64,000 nucleotides of DNA, taken from NCBI RefSeq assembly GCF_002909255.1, contig NZ_PIOB01000001.1, positions 682,001 to 746,000 of the forward strand. Direction: 5' to 3'. Positions within the stretch are counted from its first letter, which is position 1. The number at the start of each line of letters is the position of its first letter. The notes under the pieces are model-generated. The model was not told the DNA's origin and searched no databases. It worked only from the letters and a program-made list of their open reading frames with translations. The position numbers and the translations under genes were made by a program. This document shows, piece after piece, positions 53,583-62,549 of this stretch. This stretch comes from Arenibacter hampyeongensis (GTDB taxonomy: Bacteria > Bacteroidota > Bacteroidia > Flavobacteriales > Flavobacteriaceae).

Positions 53583-55841
53583 ATGCTAAAGTCACTGTAC
53601 ATATTTTGTTTACTAATTTTTCCACAACTATTCCATGCACAGGTACAGACGGAAAGGAAGGATGTGAAAGTAGGACTGGTCCTGAGTGGTGGTGGAGCAA
53701 AAGGTTTGGCCCATATTGGAGCCTTAAAAGTAATTGAAGAGGCTGGGGTAAAAATTGACTATATAGCGGGTACCAGTATGGGGGCCATTGTTGGTGCACT
53801 ATACGCATCAGGGTATTCCGCCAAGGAGTTGGATTCCATTTTCAAAAGCACGGATTTCCAGGCATTAATACAGGACAATGTGCCCAGAAGCGCCAAAACA
53901 TTTTATGAGAAAGAGGATTCGGAAAGATATGCGTTGACACTTCCGTTCAACAATTTTAAAATCACCATTCCACAGGCCATATCGGGAGGGCAAAGTATCT
54001 ATAACGAGTTTGTAAGATTATTATACCATGTCAAGGACATTAATGATTTTAGTAAACTTCAAATCCCATTTGTATGCGTTGCCACAGATGTAGAAACTGG
54101 GGACGAGGTACTGTTAAATAAAGGGTATTTGCCTGAGGCCATTTTGGCCAGCGGTACATTTCCGTCACTTTTTAGACCCGTGGAGATAAACGGGAGAGTA
54201 TTGATAGATGGTGGAGTGGTAAATAATTATCCAATCGGGGAATTAAAGAAAATGGGCGCCGATATTATTATAGGTGTAGATGTACAGCATGGATTGTCGG
54301 ACAGGGAATCTTTGTTGAGCGCTACGGAAATTCTGCTACAGATCAACAATTATAGAACGGTACGTGACATGGAAAAAAAATCGGCCCAAACCGATATTTA
54401 TATCACCCCTGATATCAAAGGCTACTCTGTGATAGATTTTGACATGGGAAAAATAATAATAGATAAAGGGGAGGAAGCAGCCAAATTACATATTCCGGAA
54501 TTGCTGAAGGTTGCCTCGCAGCACTATGCACAAAGACCAAAGGTATCGGCGGCGAATATAAAAGATACCTTATTGATCAATGATCTGGTGATAAACGGGA
54601 ACTATAACTATTCCAGGGCCTATATCAAGGGTAAATTAAGATTTAATGTAGACGACAAGGTTACCTTTGAGAAACTTCAACAGGGTATAAACAATTTGTC
54701 CGCTACTGGGAACTTCAGGTCCATTAAGTACGAATTGCTCAACAACGGTCCTGGGGTAGGTTTGTTGTTGAATGTCAGAGAGAATCCAGATAAAATGTTC
54801 ATTCGTTTAGGGGTGCATTTTGATGATCTCTACAAAAGTGCAGGAATAATAAACCTAACCCGAAAGAATTTTCTAATGGATGATGATGTGGCCTCAGTCG
54901 ATTTGATTATTGGTGACAATCTTAGGTACAATTTGGAATATTATGTGGATAAAGGTTTTTATTGGAGTTTCGGGATTAATTCCAGGTTCGATGATTTTAA
55001 TAAGGAAATCGATTTTGATTTGATAAAATCCAATTTTGATGTCGAAAATAATTCCAATATTAGAAAAATAAACTTAAGCGCAACGGATTTAACCAATCAA
55101 GTTTATGTGCAAACTGTTATTGAGGAAGAATTTTCTTTTACACTTGGTTTGGAACATAAATTATTGAAATTTAGCACTAAAACTTTAGGGCAGTTGGATA
55201 CCATTTCCAACCCGATTACCACGGGAAATAACAGAACTTATTTTGAGAAAAGCCACTATTACAGTTCCTATGGGCAACTTACCTATGACACATATGATGA
55301 TGTTTATTTTCCTACCAAGGGTTTGTTTTTTGATGGAGACTTTCATTTTTATGTGCTATCCTCCGATTTTAACGATAATTTTAAGGAGTTTTCCATCGGT
55401 AAAGCCAGAATGGGAGGGGCATTTTCCCTGGCAAGAAATTTATACTTAAATCTGGAAACCGAGGGAGGTTTTAAATGGGGCATATCACCTGTTACATCTC
55501 TAGATTTTGTGTTAGGCGGTTATGGAAACCATTTAATAAACAATTTTACCCCGTTTTACGGATATGATTTTTTAAGTTTAGTGGGAAACAGCTATGTTAA
55601 AGCGTATGCCAGAATCGATTATGAGTTTGTTTCCAAGAACCATATGTTGTTTGCAGCAAATTTTGCCAATGTGGGCGATGACCTGTTTAGAACGGCAGAT
55701 TGGTTTAAAGCACCGGAGTATTCCGGTTATGCACTTGGCTATGGCCTTGAATCTTTTATAGGGCCCATTCAGGTATTCTATTCCTATTCCCCGGAAATTA
55801 AGCAGAATCACATCTTTTTTAGTATTGGTTATTGGTTTTAG
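53583..55841 (+). CDS. Outer-membrane patatin-like phospholipase with POTRA and barrel
   Basis: 752 residues with a signal peptide ending at LFHAQ (about 20). The patatin domain (about 27-300) has the oxyanion loop LSGGGAKGLAHIGAL, the nucleophile GTSMG (Ser about 66) and the catalytic Asp in DGGVVNNYP. A POTRA-like segment (NDLVINGNYNYSRAYIKGKLRFNVDD, about 320-400) and a BamA/Omp85-like beta-barrel ending in the aromatic IGYWF follow. The layout matches the PlpD/type Vd class, in which a barrel carries a surface or secreted lipase. The gene follows uvrC by 17 bases on the same strand. Confidence 0.9.
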   Translation: MLKSLYIFCLLIFPQLFHAQVQTERKDVKVGLVLSGGGAKGLAHIGALKVIEEAGVKIDYIAGTSMGAIVGALYASGYSAKELDSIFKSTDFQALIQDNVPRSAKTFYEKEDSERYALTLPFNNFKITIPQAISGGQSIYNEFVRLLYHVKDINDFSKLQIPFVCVATDVETGDEVLLNKGYLPEAILASGTFPSLFRPVEINGRVLIDGGVVNNYPIGELKKMGADIIIGVDVQHGLSDRESLLSATEILLQINNYRTVRDMEKKSAQTDIYITPDIKGYSVIDFDMGKIIIDKGEEAAKLHIPELLKVASQHYAQRPKVSAANIKDTLLINDLVINGNYNYSRAYIKGKLRFNVDDKVTFEKLQQGINNLSATGNFRSIKYELLNNGPGVGLLLNVRENPDKMFIRLGVHFDDLYKSAGIINLTRKNFLMDDDVASVDLIIGDNLRYNLEYYVDKGFYWSFGINSRFDDFNKEIDFDLIKSNFDVENNSNIRKINLSATDLTNQVYVQTVIEEEFSFTLGLEHKLLKFSTKTLGQLDTISNPITTGNNRTYFEKSHYYSSYGQLTYDTYDDVYFPTKGLFFDGDFHFYVLSSDFNDNFKEFSIGKARMGGAFSLARNLYLNLETEGGFKWGISPVTSLDFVLGGYGNHLINNFTPFYGYDFLSLVGNSYVKAYARIDYEFVSKNHMLFAANFANVGDDLFRTADWFKAPEYSGYALGYGLESFIGPIQVFYSYSPEIKQNHIFFSIGYWF

Positions 55842-56104
55842 GAGTTGCTTAGACAGCCATTTAGGGAAATTAAAAAGGAATGCCCTTAACAGTTAATGCC
55901 AAGATTTATTACGATATTTGTTAAACAGGATTTTGATCATGCTGCAATTTAGGATTGATATTACTGCCCATCTTAGGGCCATGTGGTGATTTGCCGCAAC
56001 ATATTGGTTATCTGAGCATTGGCTCGTAGGATAACGGCAACTTTCATTTTTTTAGCTGAGGATTTGGCTACGTACGTTACAATTCAATTCAAAAATTTAT
56101 TACT

Positions 56105-57247
56105 ATGGCAACAACGGATAAATCATCTTTAAAATTAACAAAGGAAAACTTGGAGGCTGAAGATTTTCTTCCGCTTTTGGGTACCGATTTTGTAGAACTA
56201 TATGTGGGAAATGCCAAGCAGGCCGCTTATTACTATATGGCGGCATGGGGTTTTCAGCCCTTGGCTTATTCCGGTTTGGAAACGGGGCTCAAAGATCGGG
56301 TTTCCTACGTAGTACAACAAGATAAAATAAGATTGGTATTAACCTCTCCCTTAAAATCTGGAGGGGATATCAATAGACATATAGACGCGCATGGAGATGG
56401 AGTAAAGGTTATAGCATTGTGGGTAGATGATGCTAGGGAGAGTTATGTGGAAACAATGAAACGTGGGGCAGAAAGTTATTTTGAGCCCAGGGCCAAAAGA
56501 GATGCTGATGGAGAGGTCGTCCTATCCGGAATCCATACCTATGGAGAAACGGTACATGTCTTTGTGGAGCGCAAAAACTATAAGGGCACTTTCATGCCTG
56601 GATATCGGCCATGGAAGCCCTTTTATAAACCAACGGATGTAGGACTTAAGTATATAGACCATATGGTGGGCAATGTGGGCTGGAACGAAATGAACAAATG
56701 GTGCCAGTTCTACGCAAAGGTTATGGGATTTGCCCAGTTGGTCTCCTTTGACGATAAGGATATTTCAACGGAGTATACGGCTCTAATGAGCAAAGTAATG
56801 AGTAATGGTAACGGAAGAATTAAATTTCCAATAAATGAACCTGCGGACGGAAGAAAAAAATCACAAATAGAAGAGTATATAGAATTTTATAATGGAGCCG
56901 GGGTACAGCATATGGCAATGGCCACGGACAATATTATAGAAACGGTTACCGCGCTTAAGAATAGAGGGGTGGAGTTCCTTACCGTACCCTCCAGTTATTA
57001 TGAAGATGTGTTGGATAGGGTGGGCACTATAGATGAGGATTTAGTGCCCTTGAGTGAGCTTGGGATACTTATAGATAGGGATGATGAGGGGTATTTGCTG
57101 CAGATCTTTACCAAGCCCATTTTGGATAGGCCTACCATGTTTATCGAAATAATTCAGAGGAAGGGTGCAAAATCCTTTGGAAAGGGAAATTTTAAGGCAT
57201 TGTTTGAAGCAATAGAGCGGGAACAAGAGTCGCGAGGAACGTTATAA
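56105..57247 (+). CDS. hppD: 4-hydroxyphenylpyruvate dioxygenase
   Basis: 380 residues, a non-haem iron enzyme that turns 4-hydroxyphenylpyruvate into homogentisate in tyrosine breakdown. The vicinal-oxygen-chelate halves are both present. The iron ligands are His in YIDHMVGNVG (near 183), His in GAGVQHMAMATDNI (near 265) and Glu in PTMFIEIIQRKG (near 347). Length is typical of the bacterial enzyme. Homogentisate dioxygenase and fumarylacetoacetase are not in the window. It is transcribed alone into the candidate small RNA region. Confidence 0.95.
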   Translation: MATTDKSSLKLTKENLEAEDFLPLLGTDFVELYVGNAKQAAYYYMAAWGFQPLAYSGLETGLKDRVSYVVQQDKIRLVLTSPLKSGGDINRHIDAHGDGVKVIALWVDDARESYVETMKRGAESYFEPRAKRDADGEVVLSGIHTYGETVHVFVERKNYKGTFMPGYRPWKPFYKPTDVGLKYIDHMVGNVGWNEMNKWCQFYAKVMGFAQLVSFDDKDISTEYTALMSKVMSNGNGRIKFPINEPADGRKKSQIEEYIEFYNGAGVQHMAMATDNIIETVTALKNRGVEFLTVPSSYYEDVLDRVGTIDEDLVPLSELGILIDRDDEGYLLQIFTKPILDRPTMFIEIIQRKGAKSFGKGNFKALFEAIEREQESRGTL

Positions 57248-57355
57248 AAAGGGCTTTTTCTTAACTTTTTGCCAATTTTGGGCAGCTAATTATTAAATAG
57301 TGTTAATAGAATCGTTAAAGTAAGTTAAATCTTATTTTTAAAGTAAATCTTGTAT

Positions 57356-57363
57356 TAAATTTG
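57356..57363 (+). promoter_or_regulatory. -7 box of the candidate small RNA
   Basis: TAAATTTG matches TAnnTTTG exactly and stands directly before the first hairpin at 57367. No -33 TTG at 19 bases. Confidence 0.4.
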
Positions 57364-57420
57364 TTCTTGTAAGGGGTGGTTCCCTTACAACTTTAAGTAT
57401 TGGTTTTTCATAATTTAAAG

Positions 57421-57437
57421 TTTGGTTGGTTATTTAG
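57421..57437 (+). repeat. 17-base G/T-rich element ahead of a terminator, copy 2
   Basis: Identical to 24726-24742 (TTTGGTTGGTTATTTAG), again just before a terminator stem. Confidence 0.6.
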
Positions 57438-57440
57438 GAA

Positions 57441-57470
57441 AAGCCCAGTTTTGCGACTGGGCTTTTTTTT
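57441..57470 (+). terminator. Intrinsic terminator
   Basis: AAGCCCAGT / ACTGGGCTT with a 6-base loop, then eight T. Confidence 0.9.
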
Positions 57471-57674
57471 GTGGGTTTATTTTTGGAACAAATTTTGTTT
57501 AAGTAATATCAAATAAAAGAATAGTAAAATCGTTTTTATTAATTTTACAACACTAAAGAGGTGTTATTTAGACTTTTGCAAAATATCAACCTTGCCAATT
57601 ACGTTAAATATATCCTCTTATGTTGATGGGCGAAAAGTATTTCTTGCCCTTTTGTAATAGATCAAATTAAACAG

Positions 57675-58502
57675 ATGAAAAAGATTTGCATTGTACTGGT
57701 TTTAATTTTTGGATTTACTATTAATTCCCAAGTTCAGCAGCTGGAAAATGAGGGGGGGGCACATATGCCTGAAGATTCAGAAAGTACGTCTGCTTTTAAA
57801 ATAGGAGAATGGTTAAAATTTAGAATCCATTATGGATTTCTGAATGCCAGTTACGCTACACTACAGGTAAAATCCCATAATTTGGACGGAGTTCCTGTCT
57901 ATCATGTGGTAGGCAACGGTAAAACAACTGGTTTCGCCAGTATATTTTTTAAGGTGGACGACACCTATGAAAGCTATTTTGATAAGCGGGATGGAAGGCC
58001 TTATAAATTTATTAGAAAAATTGATGAAGGTGGATATACCAAAGATATTGAAGTAAATTTTGACCACAACAAGGATATTGCGGTGCTAAACGATAAAAAA
58101 AAGGATAAAAAGTTTAATTTTACCATCCAAGAGGGCATACAGGATTTAGTTTCGGCCTTTTATTTTCTCCGAAACAACTACAAAGTTGAAGAATTGGTTG
58201 AAGGAGAGTCCATCGAATTAAACTTGCTTTATGATGATGACGGAGTATTTAAGTTTAAGCTTAAATATTTGGGAATGGAGGTTTTAAAGACAAAATATGG
58301 CAAGGTCGAATGTTTAAGGTTTAGGCCGTATGTGCAATCTGGAAGGGTATTCAAGGAACAGGAAAGTTTGTCGCTTTGGGTATCCAATGATAATAATAGA
58401 ATTCCTGTTAGAATACAGGCCGATTTGAGTGTTGGGTCTATAAAGGCCGATTTGGATGGCTACAACGGACTCAAACATCAATTTAAAATAATAATGGATT
58501 AA
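57675..58502 (+). CDS. DUF3108 exported protein
   Basis: 275 residues with a signal peptide ending near residue 18 (INSQ). From residue about 38 the DUF3108 pattern appears: FKIGEWLKFRIHYGFLNASYATLQVKS, then VVGNGKTTGFASIFFKVDDTYESYFDKRDGRPYKF and SLWVSNDNNRIPVRIQADLSVGSIKADLDGYNGL. The family is periplasmic, of lipocalin-like beta structure, with no proven function. It is first in a tight unit: kynA starts one base after its stop codon, then an M23 peptidase and pgi. Confidence 0.85.
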   Translation: MKKICIVLVLIFGFTINSQVQQLENEGGAHMPEDSESTSAFKIGEWLKFRIHYGFLNASYATLQVKSHNLDGVPVYHVVGNGKTTGFASIFFKVDDTYESYFDKRDGRPYKFIRKIDEGGYTKDIEVNFDHNKDIAVLNDKKKDKKFNFTIQEGIQDLVSAFYFLRNNYKVEELVEGESIELNLLYDDDGVFKFKLKYLGMEVLKTKYGKVECLRFRPYVQSGRVFKEQESLSLWVSNDNNRIPVRIQADLSVGSIKADLDGYNGLKHQFKIIMD

Positions 58503-58503
58503 A

Positions 58504-59463
58504 ATGAATAAAGAGCATATTGATTCCCAGATTTCCAAACTAGAAGAAAAATACAAGGATTCTGGGCAAGACCTAAGCTCTTATTTGGATGGCCTTCTAT
58601 ATCAGCGCTATCTCACCTATTGGGATTACATTCATTTGGATACCTTGTTAAGTATCCAAGTGCCCAGGACACATTTCCCGGACGAGGAGATATTTATAAT
58701 GTACCATCAGATTACCGAATTGTATTTTAAGCTTATCCTCCACGAACAAAAGCAAATAGTGGATGATAAGACCCAGGATGTGGATTTTTTTATTGAAAAA
58801 GCTAACCGTATCAATAGTTACTACCAAGTTTTGATCTCTTCGTTTAGTGTTATGATCAAGGGGATGCAACGCGAGCAATTTATGCAGTACAGAATGGCAT
58901 TGCTCCCGGCAAGTGGATTTCAATCTGCCCAATATAGGATGATTGAGCTGTATGCAACACCATTGGAGAACCTGGTGTACTTCTCGGAAAGGCATAATTT
59001 TTCATCCAAAAATAGCATTGAGGATTTATACGAACATATATATTGGAAAAAAGGAGCTACCGATGTTGTTACAGGTGAGAAAACCTTGACTCTAAAGCAA
59101 TTTGAATACCGTTATACGCCAAGATTGATACGAATTGCCAACCAAGTGAATAACAGTACTATATATCACAAATACCAACAATTGCCACAGCAGAGTAAGG
59201 ATAATAAAACCCTGGTTGAAGCGTTAAAAGCTTTGGACATCAATGCCAACGTAAATTGGCCCTTGATGCATATGGGGTCGGCATATCGTTACTTGACAAA
59301 GGACAATGCACAGATCGATGCCACAGGAGGGACAAATTGGAAGGAATATTTGCCTCCAAATTTCCAGAAAGTTGTATTTTTTCCGGAACTGTATACAAAA
59401 CAAGAGTTAAATAATTGGGGAAAACAGTGGGTAGACCATATCTTTAACCCAGAAAAAGTATAG
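58504..59463 (+). CDS. kynA: Tryptophan 2,3-dioxygenase
   Basis: 319 residues, a haem enzyme that opens the indole ring of tryptophan to N-formylkynurenine, the first step of the kynurenine route. Visible are FIMYHQITELYFKLILHEQKQI with the substrate-side His near 67, FQSAQYRMIELYATP with the Arg that binds the carboxylate near 140, and HMGSAYRYLTKDNAQIDATGGTNW near 260 with the axial haem His in the WPLMHMGSAYRYL helix. Full length. It sits in a four-gene unit with a DUF3108 protein, a peptidase and pgi, none of them kynurenine genes. The later enzyme 3-hydroxyanthranilate dioxygenase is at 9097. Confidence 0.95.
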   Translation: MNKEHIDSQISKLEEKYKDSGQDLSSYLDGLLYQRYLTYWDYIHLDTLLSIQVPRTHFPDEEIFIMYHQITELYFKLILHEQKQIVDDKTQDVDFFIEKANRINSYYQVLISSFSVMIKGMQREQFMQYRMALLPASGFQSAQYRMIELYATPLENLVYFSERHNFSSKNSIEDLYEHIYWKKGATDVVTGEKTLTLKQFEYRYTPRLIRIANQVNNSTIYHKYQQLPQQSKDNKTLVEALKALDINANVNWPLMHMGSAYRYLTKDNAQIDATGGTNWKEYLPPNFQKVVFFPELYTKQELNNWGKQWVDHIFNPEKV

Positions 59464-59470
59464 AATAACA

Positions 59471-60736
59471 ATGCAAAAATATTGGGGCCTAGTTTTAAGT
59501 TTAGTTTTTATAATTTCATGTAAGGAGGACAAACCTGTATCGCACGAAATAGCAGAGGTGGTAACTATAGAAAAACCTGTCGTTGTTAAAGAGTTTGGGT
59601 TTGATATGAACGATTTTGAGGTTCTGCGCGATACCGTAAAAAACGGCGACAGTTTTGGAGAGTTAATGTTAAAAAATAGTGTTGATTATCCTAAAATTGC
59701 CAGGGTTTCCGAGCACTTCAGGGATACTTTCGATGTCCGTAAAATAGTTGTAGGAAAACCTTATCTAATTTTAAAATCCAAGGATACGGCTAATCATGCC
59801 CAGGTTTTTATTTATCAGAATGATCCCATTAACTATACCGTGGTCGATTTTAGGGATAGTGTAATGGCCTATAAGAAAAAGCAAAAGGTTAAATATGTGG
59901 AGCGCGAAGCTTCAGGTGTTATTGAATCTTCTTTGTCCGAAGCTATTTTGCAACAGGGCATAGACTACAACGTTACCAATAATTTATCCGAAATTTATGC
60001 TTGGACCATTGATTTTTTCAGACTTCAGAAGGGAGATAGGTTTAAGGTAATCTACAAGGAAAAGTATATCAACGACACCATTTATGCAGGTGCCAGCGGA
60101 ATTGAGGCCGCTTATTTTGAACATAATGGTGAGCCCTTTTATGCCTTTAATTTTGTTGCTGATTCTACAAAAAACATTAATGATTATTATGACGATCAAG
60201 CCAAAAACCTAAGACGTACGTTTTTGCAATCCCCAGTTCAATTCAGTAGAATATCCTCTAGGTATAATTTAAATAGAAGAATTGCCTATTATGGTTATAA
60301 GGTTAGGCCGCATAAGGGAACGGATTATGCAGCTCCTATTGGGACTCCAATTTTAGCTACCGCCAATGGTACCGTTACAGAATCCACAAGAAAAGGTGGC
60401 AACGGTAAGTATGTAAAGATCCAGCACAATGGTACTTATAGCACCCAGTATCTCCATATGAGGAAACAGAATGTGAAGAAAGGTGATTTTGTGAAGCAGG
60501 GAGATGTAATAGGTGAGATCGGAATGACAGGCAATACCGGTGGTCCCCATGTATGTTATAGATTTTGGAAAAATGGCCATCAAGTAGATCCCCTTAGGGA
60601 AAAATTACCGGCAGCCGAGCCTATAGCAGATAGCCTAAAAATAGAGTACTTGGATTTTGTGGGACCAAGAAAAAGTCAATTGGATTGTATAGAATATATA
60701 GAATTGCCAGAAGAAGATTTGCTAACACTCAATTAA
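59471..60736 (+). CDS. M23 family metallopeptidase (LytM domain)
   Basis: 421 residues. The N-terminus looks like a lipoprotein signal (VFIISC, Cys about 16). Residues about 50-260 form a LysM-like/peptidase propeptide region. The M23 domain at about 275-390 has [22 protein letters not shown] (zinc ligands His and Asp), QYLHMRKQ, and [12 protein letters not shown]. The last motif reads HxC where most M23 enzymes have HxH, so the third zinc ligand is Cys, or the site is modified; from memory this occurs in many Bacteroidota homologues. Probable peptidoglycan endopeptidase of the envelope. It starts 8 bases after kynA. Confidence 0.88.
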   Translation: MQKYWGLVLSLVFIISCKEDKPVSHEIAEVVTIEKPVVVKEFGFDMNDFEVLRDTVKNGDSFGELMLKNSVDYPKIARVSEHFRDTFDVRKIVVGKPYLILKSKDTANHAQVFIYQNDPINYTVVDFRDSVMAYKKKQKVKYVEREASGVIESSLSEAILQQGIDYNVTNNLSEIYAWTIDFFRLQKGDRFKVIYKEKYINDTIYAGASGIEAAYFEHNGEPFYAFNFVADSTKNINDYYDDQAKNLRRTFLQSPVQFSRISSRYNLNRRIAYYGYKVRPHKGTDYAAPIGTPILATANGTVTESTRKGGNGKYVKIQHNGTYSTQYLHMRKQNVKKGDFVKQGDVIGEIGMTGNTGGPHVCYRFWKNGHQVDPLREKLPAAEPIADSLKIEYLDFVGPRKSQLDCIEYIELPEEDLLTLN

Positions 60737-60740
60737 TAAA

Positions 60741-62378
60741 ATGGCCTTACAGAACACTGACCCAACCAAAACCGACGCCTGGAAAAAACTTGTAGAACAT
60801 TTTAAAAAGAATTCCAGTACAACTTTAAAAGACTTGTTTGCTCAAGATTCCGATCGGGCAAAAAAGCACAGTATTCGTTGGAACGACTTTCTGGTCGACT
60901 ATTCAAAGAATAGGATTACCCAAGAAACCTTGGAACTTCTTTTGCAATTGGCCAATGAAGTAGGATTAAAGGACGCAATCCGAAAGCAGTTTGAAGGAGA
61001 AATAATAAATAATACTGAGGGGAGGGAAGTTCTTCACACAGCCCTTAGGGCAAAAGAATCAGATATAATCAAAGTTGATGGGGTTAACATTGTTCCAGAG
61101 ATTTATGATGTAAAACAAAAAATAAAGTCATTCACGGATTCAGTTATTTCTGGATCTAAAAAGGGCTATACCGGAAAGACCTTTACCGATGTGGTGAATA
61201 TAGGTATTGGGGGTTCGGATCTAGGACCTGCCATGGTGGTGGAAGCTTTAAAATTTTATGGTAACCATTTAAAAATGCATTTTGTCAGCAATGTGGATGG
61301 GGATCATGTTTATGAAACCCTAAAAGGGTTAGATCCCGAAACAACATTGTTCGTCGTGGTTTCCAAGACGTTTACCACTCAGGAAACCTTGAGCAATGCT
61401 ACAACTATAAAGAAATGGTTCCTTAAGCACGCAACCCAAAAGGATGTAGCCAAGCATTTCGCTGCAGTGTCTACCAATACCGAGAAAATATCCGAATTTG
61501 GAATTGTTCCGGAGAATGTATTTCCTATGTGGGACTGGGTCGGAGGTAGGTTTTCTTTATGGAGCGCCGTTGGACTTTCCATTGCATTGGCAGTAGGCTA
61601 CAAGAATTTTGATAATATGTTGGTTGGGGCCAATGAAATGGATGACCATTTTAAGAAGGCCAATTTTTCTGAGAATATTCCTGTTATTTTAGCACTTATT
61701 AGTATTTGGTACAATAATTTTTATGGAGCAGAGACCGAGGCTATTATTCCTTATACCCAATATTTAAGTAGGTTTTCCGCCTATTTGCAACAGGGTATCA
61801 TGGAGAGCAATGGAAAAAGTGTGGATAGGAACGGTAATAAGGTAACCTATGAAACAGGTACCATAATCTGGGGTGAGCCAGGAACAAATTCACAGCATGC
61901 CTTTTTTCAATTGATCCATCAAGGCACCAAATTGATTCCAACCGATTTTATTGGTTTTAAGGATTCTTTGCATGGAGATAAAGACCACCACAATAAATTA
62001 ATGGCCAACTTTTTCGCTCAAACGGAGGCGCTTATGAATGGCAAGACTTCTGAAGAGGTTAGGAAAGAGTTGGAGGATAAAAAGGTGCCGGAAAAAGAAA
62101 TTGCGGGAATTTTGCCATTCAAGGTCTTTGAGGGGAACAAACCTACCAATACCCTTTTTATTAATAAACTGACACCCAAGAGCCTGGGGTCGCTTATAGC
62201 ACTATATGAGCATAAAATATACGTACAAGGGATCGTATGGAATATTTATAGTTACGATCAATGGGGTGTAGAGTTGGGTAAACAGTTGGCTACTGCCATT
62301 TTGAACGACATTGAGGGTTCGGAAATTGCGAATCATGATGCTTCTACGTTAAATCTTTTGGATTTATTTAAGAAATAA
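60741..62378 (+). CDS. pgi: Glucose-6-phosphate isomerase
   Basis: 545 residues. It interconverts glucose-6-phosphate and fructose-6-phosphate in glycolysis and gluconeogenesis. Both family signatures are present: [19 protein letters not shown] (near 268) and the C-terminal [33 protein letters not shown] (near 485), along with [12 protein letters not shown] (near 154). The catalytic Glu and His lie in these regions. Last of the four-gene unit that begins at 57675; the start follows the peptidase stop by 4 bases. Confidence 0.95.
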   Translation: MALQNTDPTKTDAWKKLVEHFKKNSSTTLKDLFAQDSDRAKKHSIRWNDFLVDYSKNRITQETLELLLQLANEVGLKDAIRKQFEGEIINNTEGREVLHTALRAKESDIIKVDGVNIVPEIYDVKQKIKSFTDSVISGSKKGYTGKTFTDVVNIGIGGSDLGPAMVVEALKFYGNHLKMHFVSNVDGDHVYETLKGLDPETTLFVVVSKTFTTQETLSNATTIKKWFLKHATQKDVAKHFAAVSTNTEKISEFGIVPENVFPMWDWVGGRFSLWSAVGLSIALAVGYKNFDNMLVGANEMDDHFKKANFSENIPVILALISIWYNNFYGAETEAIIPYTQYLSRFSAYLQQGIMESNGKSVDRNGNKVTYETGTIIWGEPGTNSQHAFFQLIHQGTKLIPTDFIGFKDSLHGDKDHHNKLMANFFAQTEALMNGKTSEEVRKELEDKKVPEKEIAGILPFKVFEGNKPTNTLFINKLTPKSLGSLIALYEHKIYVQGIVWNIYSYDQWGVELGKQLATAILNDIEGSEIANHDASTLNLLDLFKK

Positions 62379-62443
62379 AAGACATTTTTGCCAATGCCTA
62401 ACAAATGGCAATAACAACCTGTTTTTCAGGAGTTTTTAGGTTT

Positions 62444-62479
62444 ATAATGTTAAATTTGCACCGACTAATTTAACATTAT
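62444..62479. repeat. 13-base inverted repeat around a -7 box
   Basis: ATAATGTTAAATT (62444-62456) and AATTTAACATTAT (62467-62479) are perfect complements with a 10-base spacer. The left arm and spacer contain TAAATTTG (62451-62458), an exact -7 box for the receptor gene. A second, weaker box CACTTTTG lies at 62508-62515. The repeat may be an operator over the promoter. Confidence 0.5.
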
Positions 62480-62549
62480 GGTAATATATTGTTGTAAAAA
62501 TTAAATCACTTTTGCAGCAATTATTTAAAACTAATTAACTCTAAGAAAA

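Larger units (their letters stand above)
57367..57470 (+). ncRNA. Candidate small RNA with a terminator and the shared 17-base element
   Basis: About 104 bases in the 427-base gap after hppD. In order: a perfect 9-base hairpin TTGTAAGGG / CCCTTACAA (57367-57390), a second stem ACTTTAA / TTAAAGT (57390-57421), the unpaired TTTGGTTGGTTATTTAG (57421-57437), then an intrinsic terminator AAGCCCAGT / ACTGGGCTT with T8 (57441-57470). A -7 box precedes it. The layout is that of a trans-acting small RNA, in which the G/T-rich stretch would be the pairing region. It could instead be the 3' end of the hppD transcript. The rest of the gap (57471-57674) shows nothing I can name. Confidence 0.45.

Noticed and set aside
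60541-60600. Loss of a zinc ligand in the M23 peptidase (HxC)
   Set aside because: The rest of the site is intact and, as I recall, the same change is common in Bacteroidota relatives; kept as a note in the annotation and not as decay.
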